Shown piece after piece: positions 45,720 through 53,673 of a stretch of 64,000 bases of DNA. The stretch covers positions 496,001 to 560,000 of the forward strand of contig NZ_UTIQ01000199.1 in NCBI RefSeq assembly GCF_900582625.1, written 5' to 3'. The notes below the pieces were generated by a model, which had not been told where the DNA came from, did no database searches, and worked only from the letters and a program-made list of their open reading frames with translations. The first letter of the stretch is position 1, and each line of letters begins with the position of its first letter. Origin of the DNA: Pseudomonas viridiflava (GTDB taxonomy: Bacteria; Pseudomonadota; Gammaproteobacteria; Pseudomonadales; Pseudomonadaceae). The position numbers were made by a program, and so were the translations under genes.

Positions 45720-47091
45720 AGCCACGCCGCTGAGCCGCTCCATTGCCTTGCGCATGAGCGCGCTGTTTACCCTGGTCGCGCTGCTGGTGTTTTTGCTCAT
45801 TGGCGGCGCGTTGTACCAGCAGGTCGACAAGGGCATGAGCATGCTCCCTGACGCCGAACTGGACGCGCGCTACAGCGTGCTCGAATCCGCCGTTGACCGT
45901 TTCGGCACGCCGGAACACTGGCTGAAAATCACCAACAAACTCACCCTGCTCAGCGAAGAAGACAAACGCATCCGCTTTTGGGTCGTGAGTGGCAACCCGG
46001 CCTTTGAATTCGGCGCGCCGACGGCAGCAATCCGCGAATTTGCCGCTGGCCCGCTGGGCATTCGCGAACTGGTCACCGACGACCGCGATTACCCGCAGAA
46101 AGTGCTGGTCAGCCAATTCGAGGCCAAAGACGGCCGCCCGCCCCTGCGCTTTCTGATCGCCATCGACACCGAAACCTTCTGGCAAACCCAGCACCACTTA
46201 CTGATTGCCCTGCTGAGCCTGGCGGTGGCCGGCGTGCTGCTCGCGTCCGCGCTGGGTTATTGGGTGGCGCGGGTCGGTTTGCGACCGCTGATAAAACTCT
46301 CAGCAGAAGCGGAAAAATTGACGCCGCCGAGGTTATCGGGCCGCTTGCAACTGTCATCACTGCCGCCCGAACTTCAGCAATTTGCCAGTGCCTTCAACAC
46401 CACCTTGGGCCGTGTGGAACAGGCCTACACCCGCCTCGAATCCTTCAACGCCGACGTCGCCCATGAACTGCGCTCGCCGCTGACCAACCTAATCGGCCAG
46501 ACCCAAGTCGCCCTCACCCGTGGCCGCTCGGCGGAGCATTATTTTGAAGTGCTGCAATCCAACCTCGAAGAACTCGAACGCCTGCGCTCGATCATCAACG
46601 ACATGCTGTTCCTGGCCCGCGCTGACCAGGGCGACAAAGCCACGCAACTGACCACCACCTCGTTGGCCGCTGAAGTGGCGACGGCGGTGGACTACCTGGA
46701 CTTCATTCTTGAAGATGCCGGTGTCGACGTGCAGGTGCATGGCGACGCCGAGGTACTGATCGAACGCGCCCACTTCCTGCGCGCCTTGATCAACCTGCTC
46801 AACAACGCCGTGCAGCACACCGCTGCGGGGCACACGATCAATGTGTTTATTGATCGGCAGGGGCAACGGGTGAGCATTGGCGTGGCCAATCCGGGCGAGG
46901 TGATTGTGGGGGAGCATTTGCCGAGGTTGTTTGAGCGGTTTTATCGGGTGGATGCGGCGCGTTCGAACAGTGGGGCGAATCATGGGTTGGGGTTGGCGAT
47001 TGTTAAGGCGATTGCGTTGATGCATGGGGGGGAGGTGTTTGTGGACAGTCGGGATGGGGTGAATACGTTTGGGATGTATCTGCCGGCGTGA
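45709..47091 (+). CDS. Sensor histidine kinase, CusS/heavy-metal type
   Basis: A 460-residue membrane kinase: TM1 (about 18-35), a periplasmic sensor domain (36-162), TM2 (163-185), HAMP, HisKA with His252 in 'FNADVAHELRSPLTN', HATPase 'LINLLNNAVQHTAAG' and 'GLGLAIVKAIALMHGG'. The order matches the CusS/IrlS family. Overlaps the regulator end by 11 bases, ATG 45709 with GGAGAG upstream. From about 46830 the codons become strikingly G-rich and C-poor, a sharp change within the kinase domain, without loss of motifs. Likely partner of the preceding regulator. Confidence 0.92.
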   Translation: MASEATPLSRSIALRMSALFTLVALLVFLLIGGALYQQVDKGMSMLPDAELDARYSVLESAVDRFGTPEHWLKITNKLTLLSEEDKRIRFWVVSGNPAFEFGAPTAAIREFAAGPLGIRELVTDDRDYPQKVLVSQFEAKDGRPPLRFLIAIDTETFWQTQHHLLIALLSLAVAGVLLASALGYWVARVGLRPLIKLSAEAEKLTPPRLSGRLQLSSLPPELQQFASAFNTTLGRVEQAYTRLESFNADVAHELRSPLTNLIGQTQVALTRGRSAEHYFEVLQSNLEELERLRSIINDMLFLARADQGDKATQLTTTSLAAEVATAVDYLDFILEDAGVDVQVHGDAEVLIERAHFLRALINLLNNAVQHTAAGHTINVFIDRQGQRVSIGVANPGEVIVGEHLPRLFERFYRVDAARSNSGANHGLGLAIVKAIALMHGGEVFVDSRDGVNTFGMYLPA

Positions 47092-47152
47092 GGCTGGCGT
47101 TGTGCCGATTCGGTCCAGAATTTCCGGTCCTACACGCCCGTCGTAAAAGCCT

Positions 47153-47356
47153 CCGTCATCCCCGCGCAGGCGGTGGTCCAGAATCTTGAGCCGTACACCG
47201 GTGTGAAGTGCGCAGGTATTCCCTACCGCATGCGTCGAACGCGGCGAAGCCCAACGCAATAGTCGCCCCAACCTCCGTCATCCTCGCGCACGCGGGGATC
47301 CAGTATTTCCCGCCGTACACCGATATGAAGTGCGGAGGTATTCATTACCGCATGTG
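47153..47356. repeat. Two direct copies of a CCGTCATCC repeat unit
   Basis: Units 47153-47232 and 47275-47354 are 122 bases apart and both read CCGTCATCC..CGCG, CCAG, 'CGTACACCG', 'ATGAAGTGCG', 'AGGTATTC', 'TACCGCATG'. Between them is an inverted 'GCGAAGCCCAACGC' fragment. Related to the arrays at 5065 and 19096, but the inner sequence differs. Confidence 0.75.
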
Positions 47357-47359
47357 CTG

Positions 47360-47580
47360 AACGTTTTGTTTCGCGCTTTACGCGCGAGTTTCTTTTTCCA
47401 GTCGACGAAAAAGAAACCAAAAAGTCTTGCCCCTACCTTGGCCTTCCGCTGCGCTCCAGGTCCCCTCCCTCCGTCGCCGCTCCGGGGGCCGGCGAGACGG
47501 GCCATCCATGGCCCGACACGCCTTTCGCGGCTCCCGGCCGCTCAACCCCCTCCACGTCGACTCCACTCGGCCTGCGATGA
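47360..47580. repeat. Extragenic element with AGTTTCTTTTT/AAAAAGAAACC
   Basis: After 'TGCTGAACGTTTTG' comes GCGCGAGTTTCTTTTTCCAG-TCGACG-AAAAAGAAACC, an inverted repeat, then a C-rich stretch with CCTCCGTCGCCGCTCCGGGGG. This layout is known from gamma-proteobacterial interspersed elements. Short open frames on both strands look accidental. Confidence 0.5.
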
Positions 47581-47640
47581 ATGGGGCGGGTAGATCACAA
47601 GCCAGATCACGATCAAGAGCCTGTAAGCAACATCAAAAGC

Positions 47641-47702
47641 ATCGCGGCTAAAGCCGCTCCCACAGGTTGGTGCGCTGCTGTAGGAGCGGCATTAGCCGCG
47701 AT
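47641..47702. repeat. REP pair (GCGGCTAAAGCCGC family)
   Basis: ATCGCGGCTAAAGCCGCTCCCACAGG and, in inverted orientation, CTGTAGGAGCGGCATTAGCCGCGAT flank a short spacer. Same family as at 31861 and 54656. Confidence 0.85.
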
Positions 47703-47770
47703 TCCTGCAAAAGGCGTTGGCACAGGCGAACGCAATTAGCGCGCATGCGGACGGGCGAGAGGGACTGGGC

Positions 47771-48961
47771 TCAAGGTTGCCCCACCCGCTGCACCGCCGC
47801 CACAACCCGCAACAAATTCCCGCCATAAATATTGGCCAAGTCCCCTTCCCCATACCCGGCCTGCAACAGCCGTTCGGTAATGCGCCCCAACTGGCTCACA
47901 TCTTCCATCCCCACCACGCCACCGCCGCCATCCCAATCAGCGCCAATGGCTACATGTTCAGGCCCAACCAAGGCCAGCACATGCAGCAGGTGATCGGTGA
48001 AGTCGTCAAAGCTGGCTTGCTGTTGCGGATATGCAGCGTCCGCTTGGCGGATGCGGGCGGCCAGGTCGGCGACGCGTTCGGGGCTTAACGCAGCGGCGTT
48101 GCGAAATTCGCGGTACAGCGGGCTCAGGGCTTTGTCGCGCAGGGGGTTGGGGCGGCGGGTGATGAGGTCGTTGGGGAAGCTGTTGATGCCTACCACGCCA
48201 CCAGCGGCGGCCAGTCGGCGCAGGCGGTTGTCGTCGAGGTTGCGGGGGCTGGCGGCGACCACGCGGCTGCCGGAGTGCGAGGCAATGATCGGCGCGCGGC
48301 TCAGGGCCAGCACTTGGTCGAAAGTGGCGTCCGAGGCGTGGGAAACATCAAGCACGATGCCCAAGCGGTTGGCTTCGGCCACCAGCGCTTTGCCGTCGGC
48401 GCTCAAGCCGTGCCAGTGCGGCAAAGCGCTGGCGGAGTCGGCGAAGCTGTTGTTGGCGGCATGTACCAGGCCGAGCATGCGCAGGCCCAGGCGGTGGTAG
48501 GTGAGCAGGCGCGCAGGGTCGGCGGCCAGCGGTTCGGCGTTTTCCATGCTGATAAACACCACGCGTTTGCCCTGCGCGGCAATGCGTGTGGCGTCGGCGG
48601 CGGTCAGGGCCAGTTCGAAGTCGTTCGGGTGGCTGGCGATCATGTCGCGAATGCGCGTGAGCACGGCCAACCCATGTTCGCTGGCCAGCGTGCGACCCTC
48701 GTCGGTGAGCGGGCCCTGCGGGGTGAAGATGGCCCAGAAGCCACCGTCCAGGCCGCCGTCGCGCATGCGTGGTAGGTCGACTTGCGAGAGGTCGTCCGCG
48801 TAGCGGTGACGCTGGCTGATGTCCCAGCCGGGCCGCGCCAGTTGCATGGGCGTGTCGAGGTGGCTGTCGAGTATCAGCAAGCGCTGGTGCAGCGGTTCCT
48901 CAGCCGACGCCGGGGCACTTGCCGCCAGCGCCAGCAGCAACGCGACGGTGGTTCGCCTCAT
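47771..48961 (-). CDS. Membrane dipeptidase (M19) family, exported
   Basis: A 396-residue zinc peptidase with a Sec signal peptide (1-20, 'LLLALAASAPASAEE'). Metal ligands of family M19 are visible: 'DSHLDTP' (His, Asp), 'SMENAE' (bridging Glu), 'DVSHASDA' and 'ASHSGSRVV' (His), 'GADWDGG' (Asp). Family members cleave dipeptides, including D-amino-acid and cysteinyl-glycine types. Three bases after the SBP gene stop, last gene of the seven-gene operon; its presence implies a dipeptide or other amide substrate enters the periplasm. Confidence 0.9.
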   Translation of the reverse strand: MRRTTVALLLALAASAPASAEEPLHQRLLILDSHLDTPMQLARPGWDISQRHRYADDLSQVDLPRMRDGGLDGGFWAIFTPQGPLTDEGRTLASEHGLAVLTRIRDMIASHPNDFELALTAADATRIAAQGKRVVFISMENAEPLAADPARLLTYHRLGLRMLGLVHAANNSFADSASALPHWHGLSADGKALVAEANRLGIVLDVSHASDATFDQVLALSRAPIIASHSGSRVVAASPRNLDDNRLRRLAAAGGVVGINSFPNDLITRRPNPLRDKALSPLYREFRNAAALSPERVADLAARIRQADAAYPQQQASFDDFTDHLLHVLALVGPEHVAIGADWDGGGGVVGMEDVSQLGRITERLLQAGYGEGDLANIYGGNLLRVVAAVQRVGQP

Positions 48962-48964
48962 GGC

Positions 48965-49927
48965 TCAACCCCAACGAAAGCTGCGGTCCCACAGCGTCGA
49001 CACGTCCAGGGCCTTGGGCAGCACGCCGGCTTGGTAGAACACATCGGCCACTTCCTGCTGCGAGCGCACGGCCGCATCGTCGACCGGCTGCAATACACGC
49101 GGGCCGCTCTGGGCTTTGAACTGGGCGAGAAACACCTCTTTGGGAATGCCGAAAATCTTCTCGCTCTTGGCCGCCCACGCATCGGGGTTGTGTTGAATCC
49201 ATTGCCAGGTGCGGTATTCACGCAGGATGTAGTCGGTGATGGCGGCGTGTTTTTTCGGGTCGGCGATGGTGTTGGCGTTGGCGGCAATCACGTAGTTGCC
49301 CGACAAATAGCCCTGCCCCGTGCGCAACACCCGCGCGCCGCTGCGCAATTCGGCCAGTTGGATGAAGTAGCCGTACGTCACCCACGCATCGAGGTTGCCG
49401 TTTTGAAAGGCGGCGAAACCGTCTTGCGGGGTCAGCGCCATGGGCGTGATGTCGGCGAAATTCAGGCCTTGTTCTTTCAGGGCTTTGAGCAGCAGGAAAT
49501 GCGAGGTGGTGGAGCGGATGTAGCCGATGCGTTTGCCGCGCAGGTCGCCGAGGGTCTGGATGTTCGAGCCCTTGGGCACGATGATCGCCTGGTTGTTGAC
49601 GTCGCCCGTCAGCACGGCAATCAGCTTTACCGGCGCCTGGTTTTTGATGCCGAAAATCGGCGGAATTTCGCTCATTGGCGCGATGTCGAGGGTGCCGCTG
49701 ACCAACGCTTCGAAGGCCAGATTACCGCCGGTAAATTCAGCGTATTTAACCGGGTAAGGCGGCGTCTCAATGCCCGCCTCAGCGAAGAAGGTCGGCGCCG
49801 CGCCTTTGTAGGTGGCCACGTGCAAGCTGGCGCCTTCCCAGGGAGCCGCGCTGTGGGCCAGGCGCCACGGCAAGGCGGCGGCCAGCCCGGCGACGGCCGA
49901 GCGCTGGATAAATTCACGACGGTTCAT
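48965..49927 (-). CDS. ABC substrate-binding protein, SsuA/TauA-like
   Basis: A 320-residue periplasmic binding protein. The N-terminus 'NRREFIQRSAVAGLAAALPW' is a Tat-type signal (twin Arg). The domain has 'GNLAFEALVSGTLDIAPMSEIPP', 'GDLRGKRIGYIRSTTSHFLLLKAL' and 'GNLDAWVTYGYFIQLAE', typical of the SsuA/NMT1-like sulfonate, taurine and thiamine-precursor family. 12 bases after the aldolase gene. It is unusual that it sits far from the permease and ATPase genes, at the other end of the operon. Confidence 0.92.
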   Translation of the reverse strand: MNRREFIQRSAVAGLAAALPWRLAHSAAPWEGASLHVATYKGAAPTFFAEAGIETPPYPVKYAEFTGGNLAFEALVSGTLDIAPMSEIPPIFGIKNQAPVKLIAVLTGDVNNQAIIVPKGSNIQTLGDLRGKRIGYIRSTTSHFLLLKALKEQGLNFADITPMALTPQDGFAAFQNGNLDAWVTYGYFIQLAELRSGARVLRTGQGYLSGNYVIAANANTIADPKKHAAITDYILREYRTWQWIQHNPDAWAAKSEKIFGIPKEVFLAQFKAQSGPRVLQPVDDAAVRSQQEVADVFYQAGVLPKALDVSTLWDRSFRWG

Positions 49928-49939
49928 AACGGTGGTCCT

Positions 49940-50764
49940 TCACTCGAGGAAATCGGGTTCTTCGCGCACCAGTCGGTCCCAGTGCGACTGCAAGGCAAAC
50001 CAGCTGCCGAATTCGGTGCCCACTTGGCCAGCGGTGTGGCGCGCGACGTCGGCGGGAATCGGTTTCGGCGTGCCGGCGGCTTCGGCCAGCAGTTGGCTGT
50101 GGGCGGCGTTTTCCAAGGCGATAAAACGCCACACGGCGGCCTCCGCGGTTTCGCCGACGGTAAGCAAACCGTGGTTTTGCAGAATCAGCGCGACGTTGTC
50201 CGCGCCCAGCGTGGCGGCGATGCGCGCGCCTTCGCTTTCTTCCAGCACCACGCCGCTGAAGTTGTCGAACAGCGCGTGCTTTTCGTAAAAGGCGCAGGCG
50301 TCTTGGGTCAGTGGGTCGAGCAGGCGGCCCAGGCTCGACCAGGCTTTGCCGTACAGCGAATGGGCGTGCGCGGCGGCCACCACGTCGGGGCGCGCTTTGT
50401 GCAGTGCCGCGTGGATGGCAAACGCCGCCAGGTTCAGCGCGCCCTCGCCCTCAACGATTTCGCCCTCCGGGTTTACCAACAGCAGGTCGCTGACGCGGAT
50501 ATGGCCGAAGTAAACGCCCACCGGGTTTACCCAGAAATGCTCGGGGAATTCCGGGTCGCGCACGGTGATATGCCCGGCACCGCCCATGTCGAAGCCGTGC
50601 CGCGCAAACAGACGAAAACCCGCCGCCAACCGCTCGCGGCGCACGCGCCGTTCCGCGGCATAGGTGGCCTGTTGCGGCGGGTGCTGCCAGCGGAAAACGG
50701 TGTGGCCGTCACGCTGCAAACCATAGGCAGACGGCTTCGGCAAACCGGGCGGTTGGGCACTCAT
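49940..50764 (-). CDS. Class II aldolase/adducin family protein
   Basis: A 274-residue protein of the class II aldolase fold: 'GFRLFARHGFDMGGAGHITVRDPEFPEHFWVNP', zinc ligands in 'AAAHAHSLYGKAW' (His-x-His) and 'LILQNHGLLTVGETAEAAVW' (His). Members cleave or epimerise sugar phosphates and hydroxy-acids; adducin-type relatives act on unknown substrates. Its start overlaps the previous stop (ATGA). Given the neighbouring 2-hydroxyacid dehydrogenase, it may split a hydroxy-keto acid made in this pathway. Confidence 0.9.
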   Translation of the reverse strand: MSAQPPGLPKPSAYGLQRDGHTVFRWQHPPQQATYAAERRVRRERLAAGFRLFARHGFDMGGAGHITVRDPEFPEHFWVNPVGVYFGHIRVSDLLLVNPEGEIVEGEGALNLAAFAIHAALHKARPDVVAAAHAHSLYGKAWSSLGRLLDPLTQDACAFYEKHALFDNFSGVVLEESEGARIAATLGADNVALILQNHGLLTVGETAEAAVWRFIALENAAHSQLLAEAAGTPKPIPADVARHTAGQVGTEFGSWFALQSHWDRLVREEPDFLE

Positions 50765-51720
50765 GCGGGAACTCCTTCAGGCGACGGGTGGGCGACGAGC
50801 ACGGCGTTTTCCAAGGCCTCGCCGGCGCGCCACCGTTGAATGTTGTGCGCCAGCAGCGCGGCGATATTGAGATAGACCTGTGGCGAATGGGCCGAGGTGT
50901 GCGGCGATAACCGTACCCGCGCGTGGCGGTACAGCCAGTGACCGTCGGGCAGCGGCTCGGGGTCGGTGACATCGAGGCTGGCCAGGCCAATCTGCCCGGT
51001 ATCCAGCGCCTCGCGCAGGGCGTCCTGATCGATCAAGCTGCCGCGCGCCACATTGATCAAGTGCAGGCCCGGTTTGGCCGAGGCCAGTACGGCGCGGTTG
51101 ACCACACGGTAGGTGTGCGCCGAGGCGGGCGCGGCGAGCAACAGGTGATCGGCGCGGGCGAACAGGTCGTGAATGTCCCGCGCGGGCTGAATTCCCGGCA
51201 GGTCGAATGGCGTGGCCGAGCCGCGCAAGGCGACCACGTTCATGCCCAGCGCCAGGGCTTTGTGCGCTGTGCTGCGGGCAATGCTGCCGAAGCCGAACAG
51301 CCCCAAGGTGCTGCCGCTGACCGACGCCAACGGGCGTTGCTGCCACTGGCTGGCGTCGTTGATCCACAGCGCCGGCAACTGCTTGGCGGCGCCGAACACA
51401 CTGGCCAGGACGAACTCGGCGATGGCCTCAGCAGTGGCGCCACGCGCGCTGGCAACCGGCACGCGCTCAAGCAGCCAGGGCGGGAAAAAGTCGATGCCCG
51501 AGGTCACCAGTTGGATGAATTGCAACCCATAGGGCCAGCCGACCGGTTCCTCGGCGCTGAGCAGTTTCGGCTGCGGCGCGGCGAGCATCACCTGCACGTC
51601 TGCTGGCAAGCCGGCGAATACACCGCGCGGCCAGTCCAGCACCTCGGCGTCGGGCAGCGCGCGCCGCAACTGCGCGTTAAACGCCACGTCCAATTGGCTG
51701 GCAATGCGCAGCGTTCTCAT
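50761..51720 (-). CDS. D-2-hydroxyacid dehydrogenase family protein
   Basis: A 319-residue NAD(P)-dependent dehydrogenase: 'LGLFGFGSIARSTAHKALALGM' (dinucleotide fold), catalytic Arg in 'INVARGSLIDQDAL', Glu in 'DVTDPEPLP' and His in 'LSPHTSAHSP'. It starts at ATG 51720, overlapping the flavoenzyme stop (ATGA), and ends overlapping the aldolase start. Substrate unknown; in the operon it may reduce or oxidise a 2-keto/2-hydroxy acid. Confidence 0.9.
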   Translation of the reverse strand: MRTLRIASQLDVAFNAQLRRALPDAEVLDWPRGVFAGLPADVQVMLAAPQPKLLSAEEPVGWPYGLQFIQLVTSGIDFFPPWLLERVPVASARGATAEAIAEFVLASVFGAAKQLPALWINDASQWQQRPLASVSGSTLGLFGFGSIARSTAHKALALGMNVVALRGSATPFDLPGIQPARDIHDLFARADHLLLAAPASAHTYRVVNRAVLASAKPGLHLINVARGSLIDQDALREALDTGQIGLASLDVTDPEPLPDGHWLYRHARVRLSPHTSAHSPQVYLNIAALLAHNIQRWRAGEALENAVLVAHPSPEGVPA

Positions 51721-52913
51721 GCCAGCGCCTCGGCGGCATGGGCAAACGCCGCGCGGCCGGCGGCGCCGAGAATGGCGTCGTCTTGCGGGGTGTGAATGCG
51801 GCTGCACAGCACGTCGCGGTAATGGCGTTCCAAGGGATTGCCGCGCGCCAATGCCGGATTGCCGATGGCCTCGATGCCCAATTCCACCGTTTTGATCGCC
51901 TGGTGCGTGACCAGGTATTTGATTTGCGTGGCCTCACTGGCCGGCACGCGCCCATCGGCGGCGGCATCGAGCAGTACGCGGTTGGACAACAGCAGCGCAT
52001 CGATGCGGCCGACCAATTCCTGAAAGCGCGGCAACGTCGCCAGCGGCGCGCCGAGGTTGGCCGGCGTGCGTTCGCGTAGCCAGCCCACCAGCCAGTCGCG
52101 GGCCGCCTGCGCCACGCCGTCGTAGATGCTCGACAGCAACACCGCCAGCCACAGCACGCCCGAAGGGTCGAGTTCCGAGGGGCGCGGCACGTCGGCCGGC
52201 TGCACGTCGACGGCGTGGTCGAAGGGCACTAATACGTTGTCGAAAATCACGTCGTGGCTGCCGGTGGCGCGCATACCGAGGTGGTCCCAGGTTTCTTCGA
52301 TACGAATGCCCGGCGTATCGCGGTGCACCAGCCAGGTGCCCACGCGCGGCACGCTGTCATCGCTGCGCGCCCACACCGACAGCCAGGTCAAACCGGGAAT
52401 GCCGGTGGAATAAATCTTCCGCCCGTTTAGGCGCCAGCCTTCGGGTACTCGCTTGGCCAATGTGGCGGGCAAGCCGCCGCGTGCCGGGGTGCCGAGTTCG
52501 GGTTCCACGCGCAAGGCGTTGATCAACGCGCCCTCTTCCACTGCCTCGCGCGCCACACGCAGGCGCAGGTATTCGGGCCAGGCCAGGTTCTTTTGCAGGC
52601 GTGTGTGTTGCAGGTATTGCATCACCAGCACCAAGGCGGTGGACGGTTCGCCCTTGGCCACGGCGCTGATTACGCGCCGCGCCTGGGCCAGCGTGGCGCC
52701 GCTGCCGCCTAGCTCGCGCGGCACGGTCAGGGCGAGCAACTGGTGCTCGTGCAGGCGCTGCAGATTGGCGTGCGGAAATTCGCTGTGGCGGTCGTAGTGA
52801 CCGGCGCTGGCGGCGAACTCGATGGTCAGGGTGTCGAGCAGCCGGGCGAAGGCCGGGCTGTCCAAATCGGGTCGAGTGTCCACGGCGATGGCGGGCTGGT
52901 CAGTCAGGGTCAT
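51717..52913 (-). CDS. Acyl-CoA dehydrogenase-like flavoenzyme (DszC/SfnB-like)
   Basis: A 398-residue protein of the acyl-CoA dehydrogenase fold: 'TVPRELGGSGATLAQARRVISAVAKGEPSTALVLVMQYL', 'NGRKIYSTGIPGLTWLSVWARSD', 'WDHLGMRATGSHDVIFDNVLVP'. The C-terminus 'GNPLERHYRDVLCSRIHTPQDDAILGAAGRAAF' is the form of DszC/SfnB and FMN-dependent monooxygenases, where the acyl-CoA catalytic Glu is absent. With SsuABC-like genes this suggests oxygenation of an organosulfur or nitrogen compound, which is inference; no flavin reductase is in the operon. ATGA overlaps on both ends. Confidence 0.88.
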   Translation of the reverse strand: MTLTDQPAIAVDTRPDLDSPAFARLLDTLTIEFAASAGHYDRHSEFPHANLQRLHEHQLLALTVPRELGGSGATLAQARRVISAVAKGEPSTALVLVMQYLQHTRLQKNLAWPEYLRLRVAREAVEEGALINALRVEPELGTPARGGLPATLAKRVPEGWRLNGRKIYSTGIPGLTWLSVWARSDDSVPRVGTWLVHRDTPGIRIEETWDHLGMRATGSHDVIFDNVLVPFDHAVDVQPADVPRPSELDPSGVLWLAVLLSSIYDGVAQAARDWLVGWLRERTPANLGAPLATLPRFQELVGRIDALLLSNRVLLDAAADGRVPASEATQIKYLVTHQAIKTVELGIEAIGNPALARGNPLERHYRDVLCSRIHTPQDDAILGAAGRAAFAHAAEALA

Positions 52914-53671
52914 CGGTGCGTTCCGGTCAGGTAGAAAGAATGGCTGGGCGCAGCCGCGGGCGCGGACTCGACACCGAGCAAGGTGAGCAGATGGCGGCGA
53001 ATGTCCTGCAACGAGCGTGTGGCAATTTCCCGTGGGCGCGGCTGGGTGATCGCCAGGTCATCGACGATGCGGCCCTGGTCCAGCACCAACACGCGGTCGG
53101 CCAGCAGCACGGCTTCGTCGACGTCGTGGGTCACCAGCAGCACCGCCGGTTCGTGTTTGCGCCACAGTTCCAGCACCAACTGCTGCATACGCAAACGGGT
53201 GAGCGCATCGAGGGCGGCGAAAGGTTCGTCAAGCAGCAGCAATTTCGGCTCGCGTACCAAGGCCCGGGCCAGCGCCACCCGCTGCGCCTCACCGCCCGAC
53301 AAGGTGCCGGGCCAGGCTTGCAAACGATGCTGCAAGCCCACTTCCGCCATCGCCGCCAGCGCCCGTTCACGCGGCTCTGGCCCGCGCAAGCCGAGGCTGA
53401 CATTGCGCCAGGCGCGCTTCCACGGCATCAGGCGAGGCTCCTGAAACACCGCCGCACGGGCGTCCGGCACTTGCAGTTGGCCGCTGTCGATCTGATCCAA
53501 ACCGGCCAGGGCGCGCAGCAAAGTGGTTTTGCCCGAACCGCTGCGCCCTAGCAAGGCCACGAACTGGCCGGCGCCGATCTCCAGGTCGAGGCCATTAAGA
53601 ATGCGCTGCGAGCCAAATTGGCGAACCGCCTGGCGCACCGACACCGCAGAAAAAGAGCCACCGCGAGGCAT
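52910..53671 (-). CDS. ABC transporter ATPase, SsuB/TauB-like
   Basis: A 253-residue ATPase: Walker A 'GRSGSGKTTLLRAL', Q-loop 'AVFQEPRLMPW', signature 'LSGGEAQRVALARAL', Walker B 'LLLLDEPFAALD', H-loop 'VTHDVDEAV'. The start is ATG 53671, six bases after GGGAG and two bases after the permease stop. It energises the importer with the adjacent permease and the SBP. The closest known family is that of aliphatic sulfonate/taurine/nitrate importers. Confidence 0.92.
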   Translation of the reverse strand: MPRGGSFSAVSVRQAVRQFGSQRILNGLDLEIGAGQFVALLGRSGSGKTTLLRALAGLDQIDSGQLQVPDARAAVFQEPRLMPWKRAWRNVSLGLRGPEPRERALAAMAEVGLQHRLQAWPGTLSGGEAQRVALARALVREPKLLLLDEPFAALDALTRLRMQQLVLELWRKHEPAVLLVTHDVDEAVLLADRVLVLDQGRIVDDLAITQPRPREIATRSLQDIRRHLLTLLGVESAPAAAPSHSFYLTGTHR

Positions 53672-53673
53672 GT

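Noticed and set aside
47378..47566. Minus-strand frame in the AGTTTC element
   Set aside because: Made of an extragenic repeat; the translated sequence is Arg/Glu/Gly low complexity.
48782..50839. A 685-codon open frame on the plus strand opposite the importer operon
   Set aside because: It spans several real minus-strand genes with intact catalytic motifs and has no recognisable domain, so it is a codon-bias shadow.
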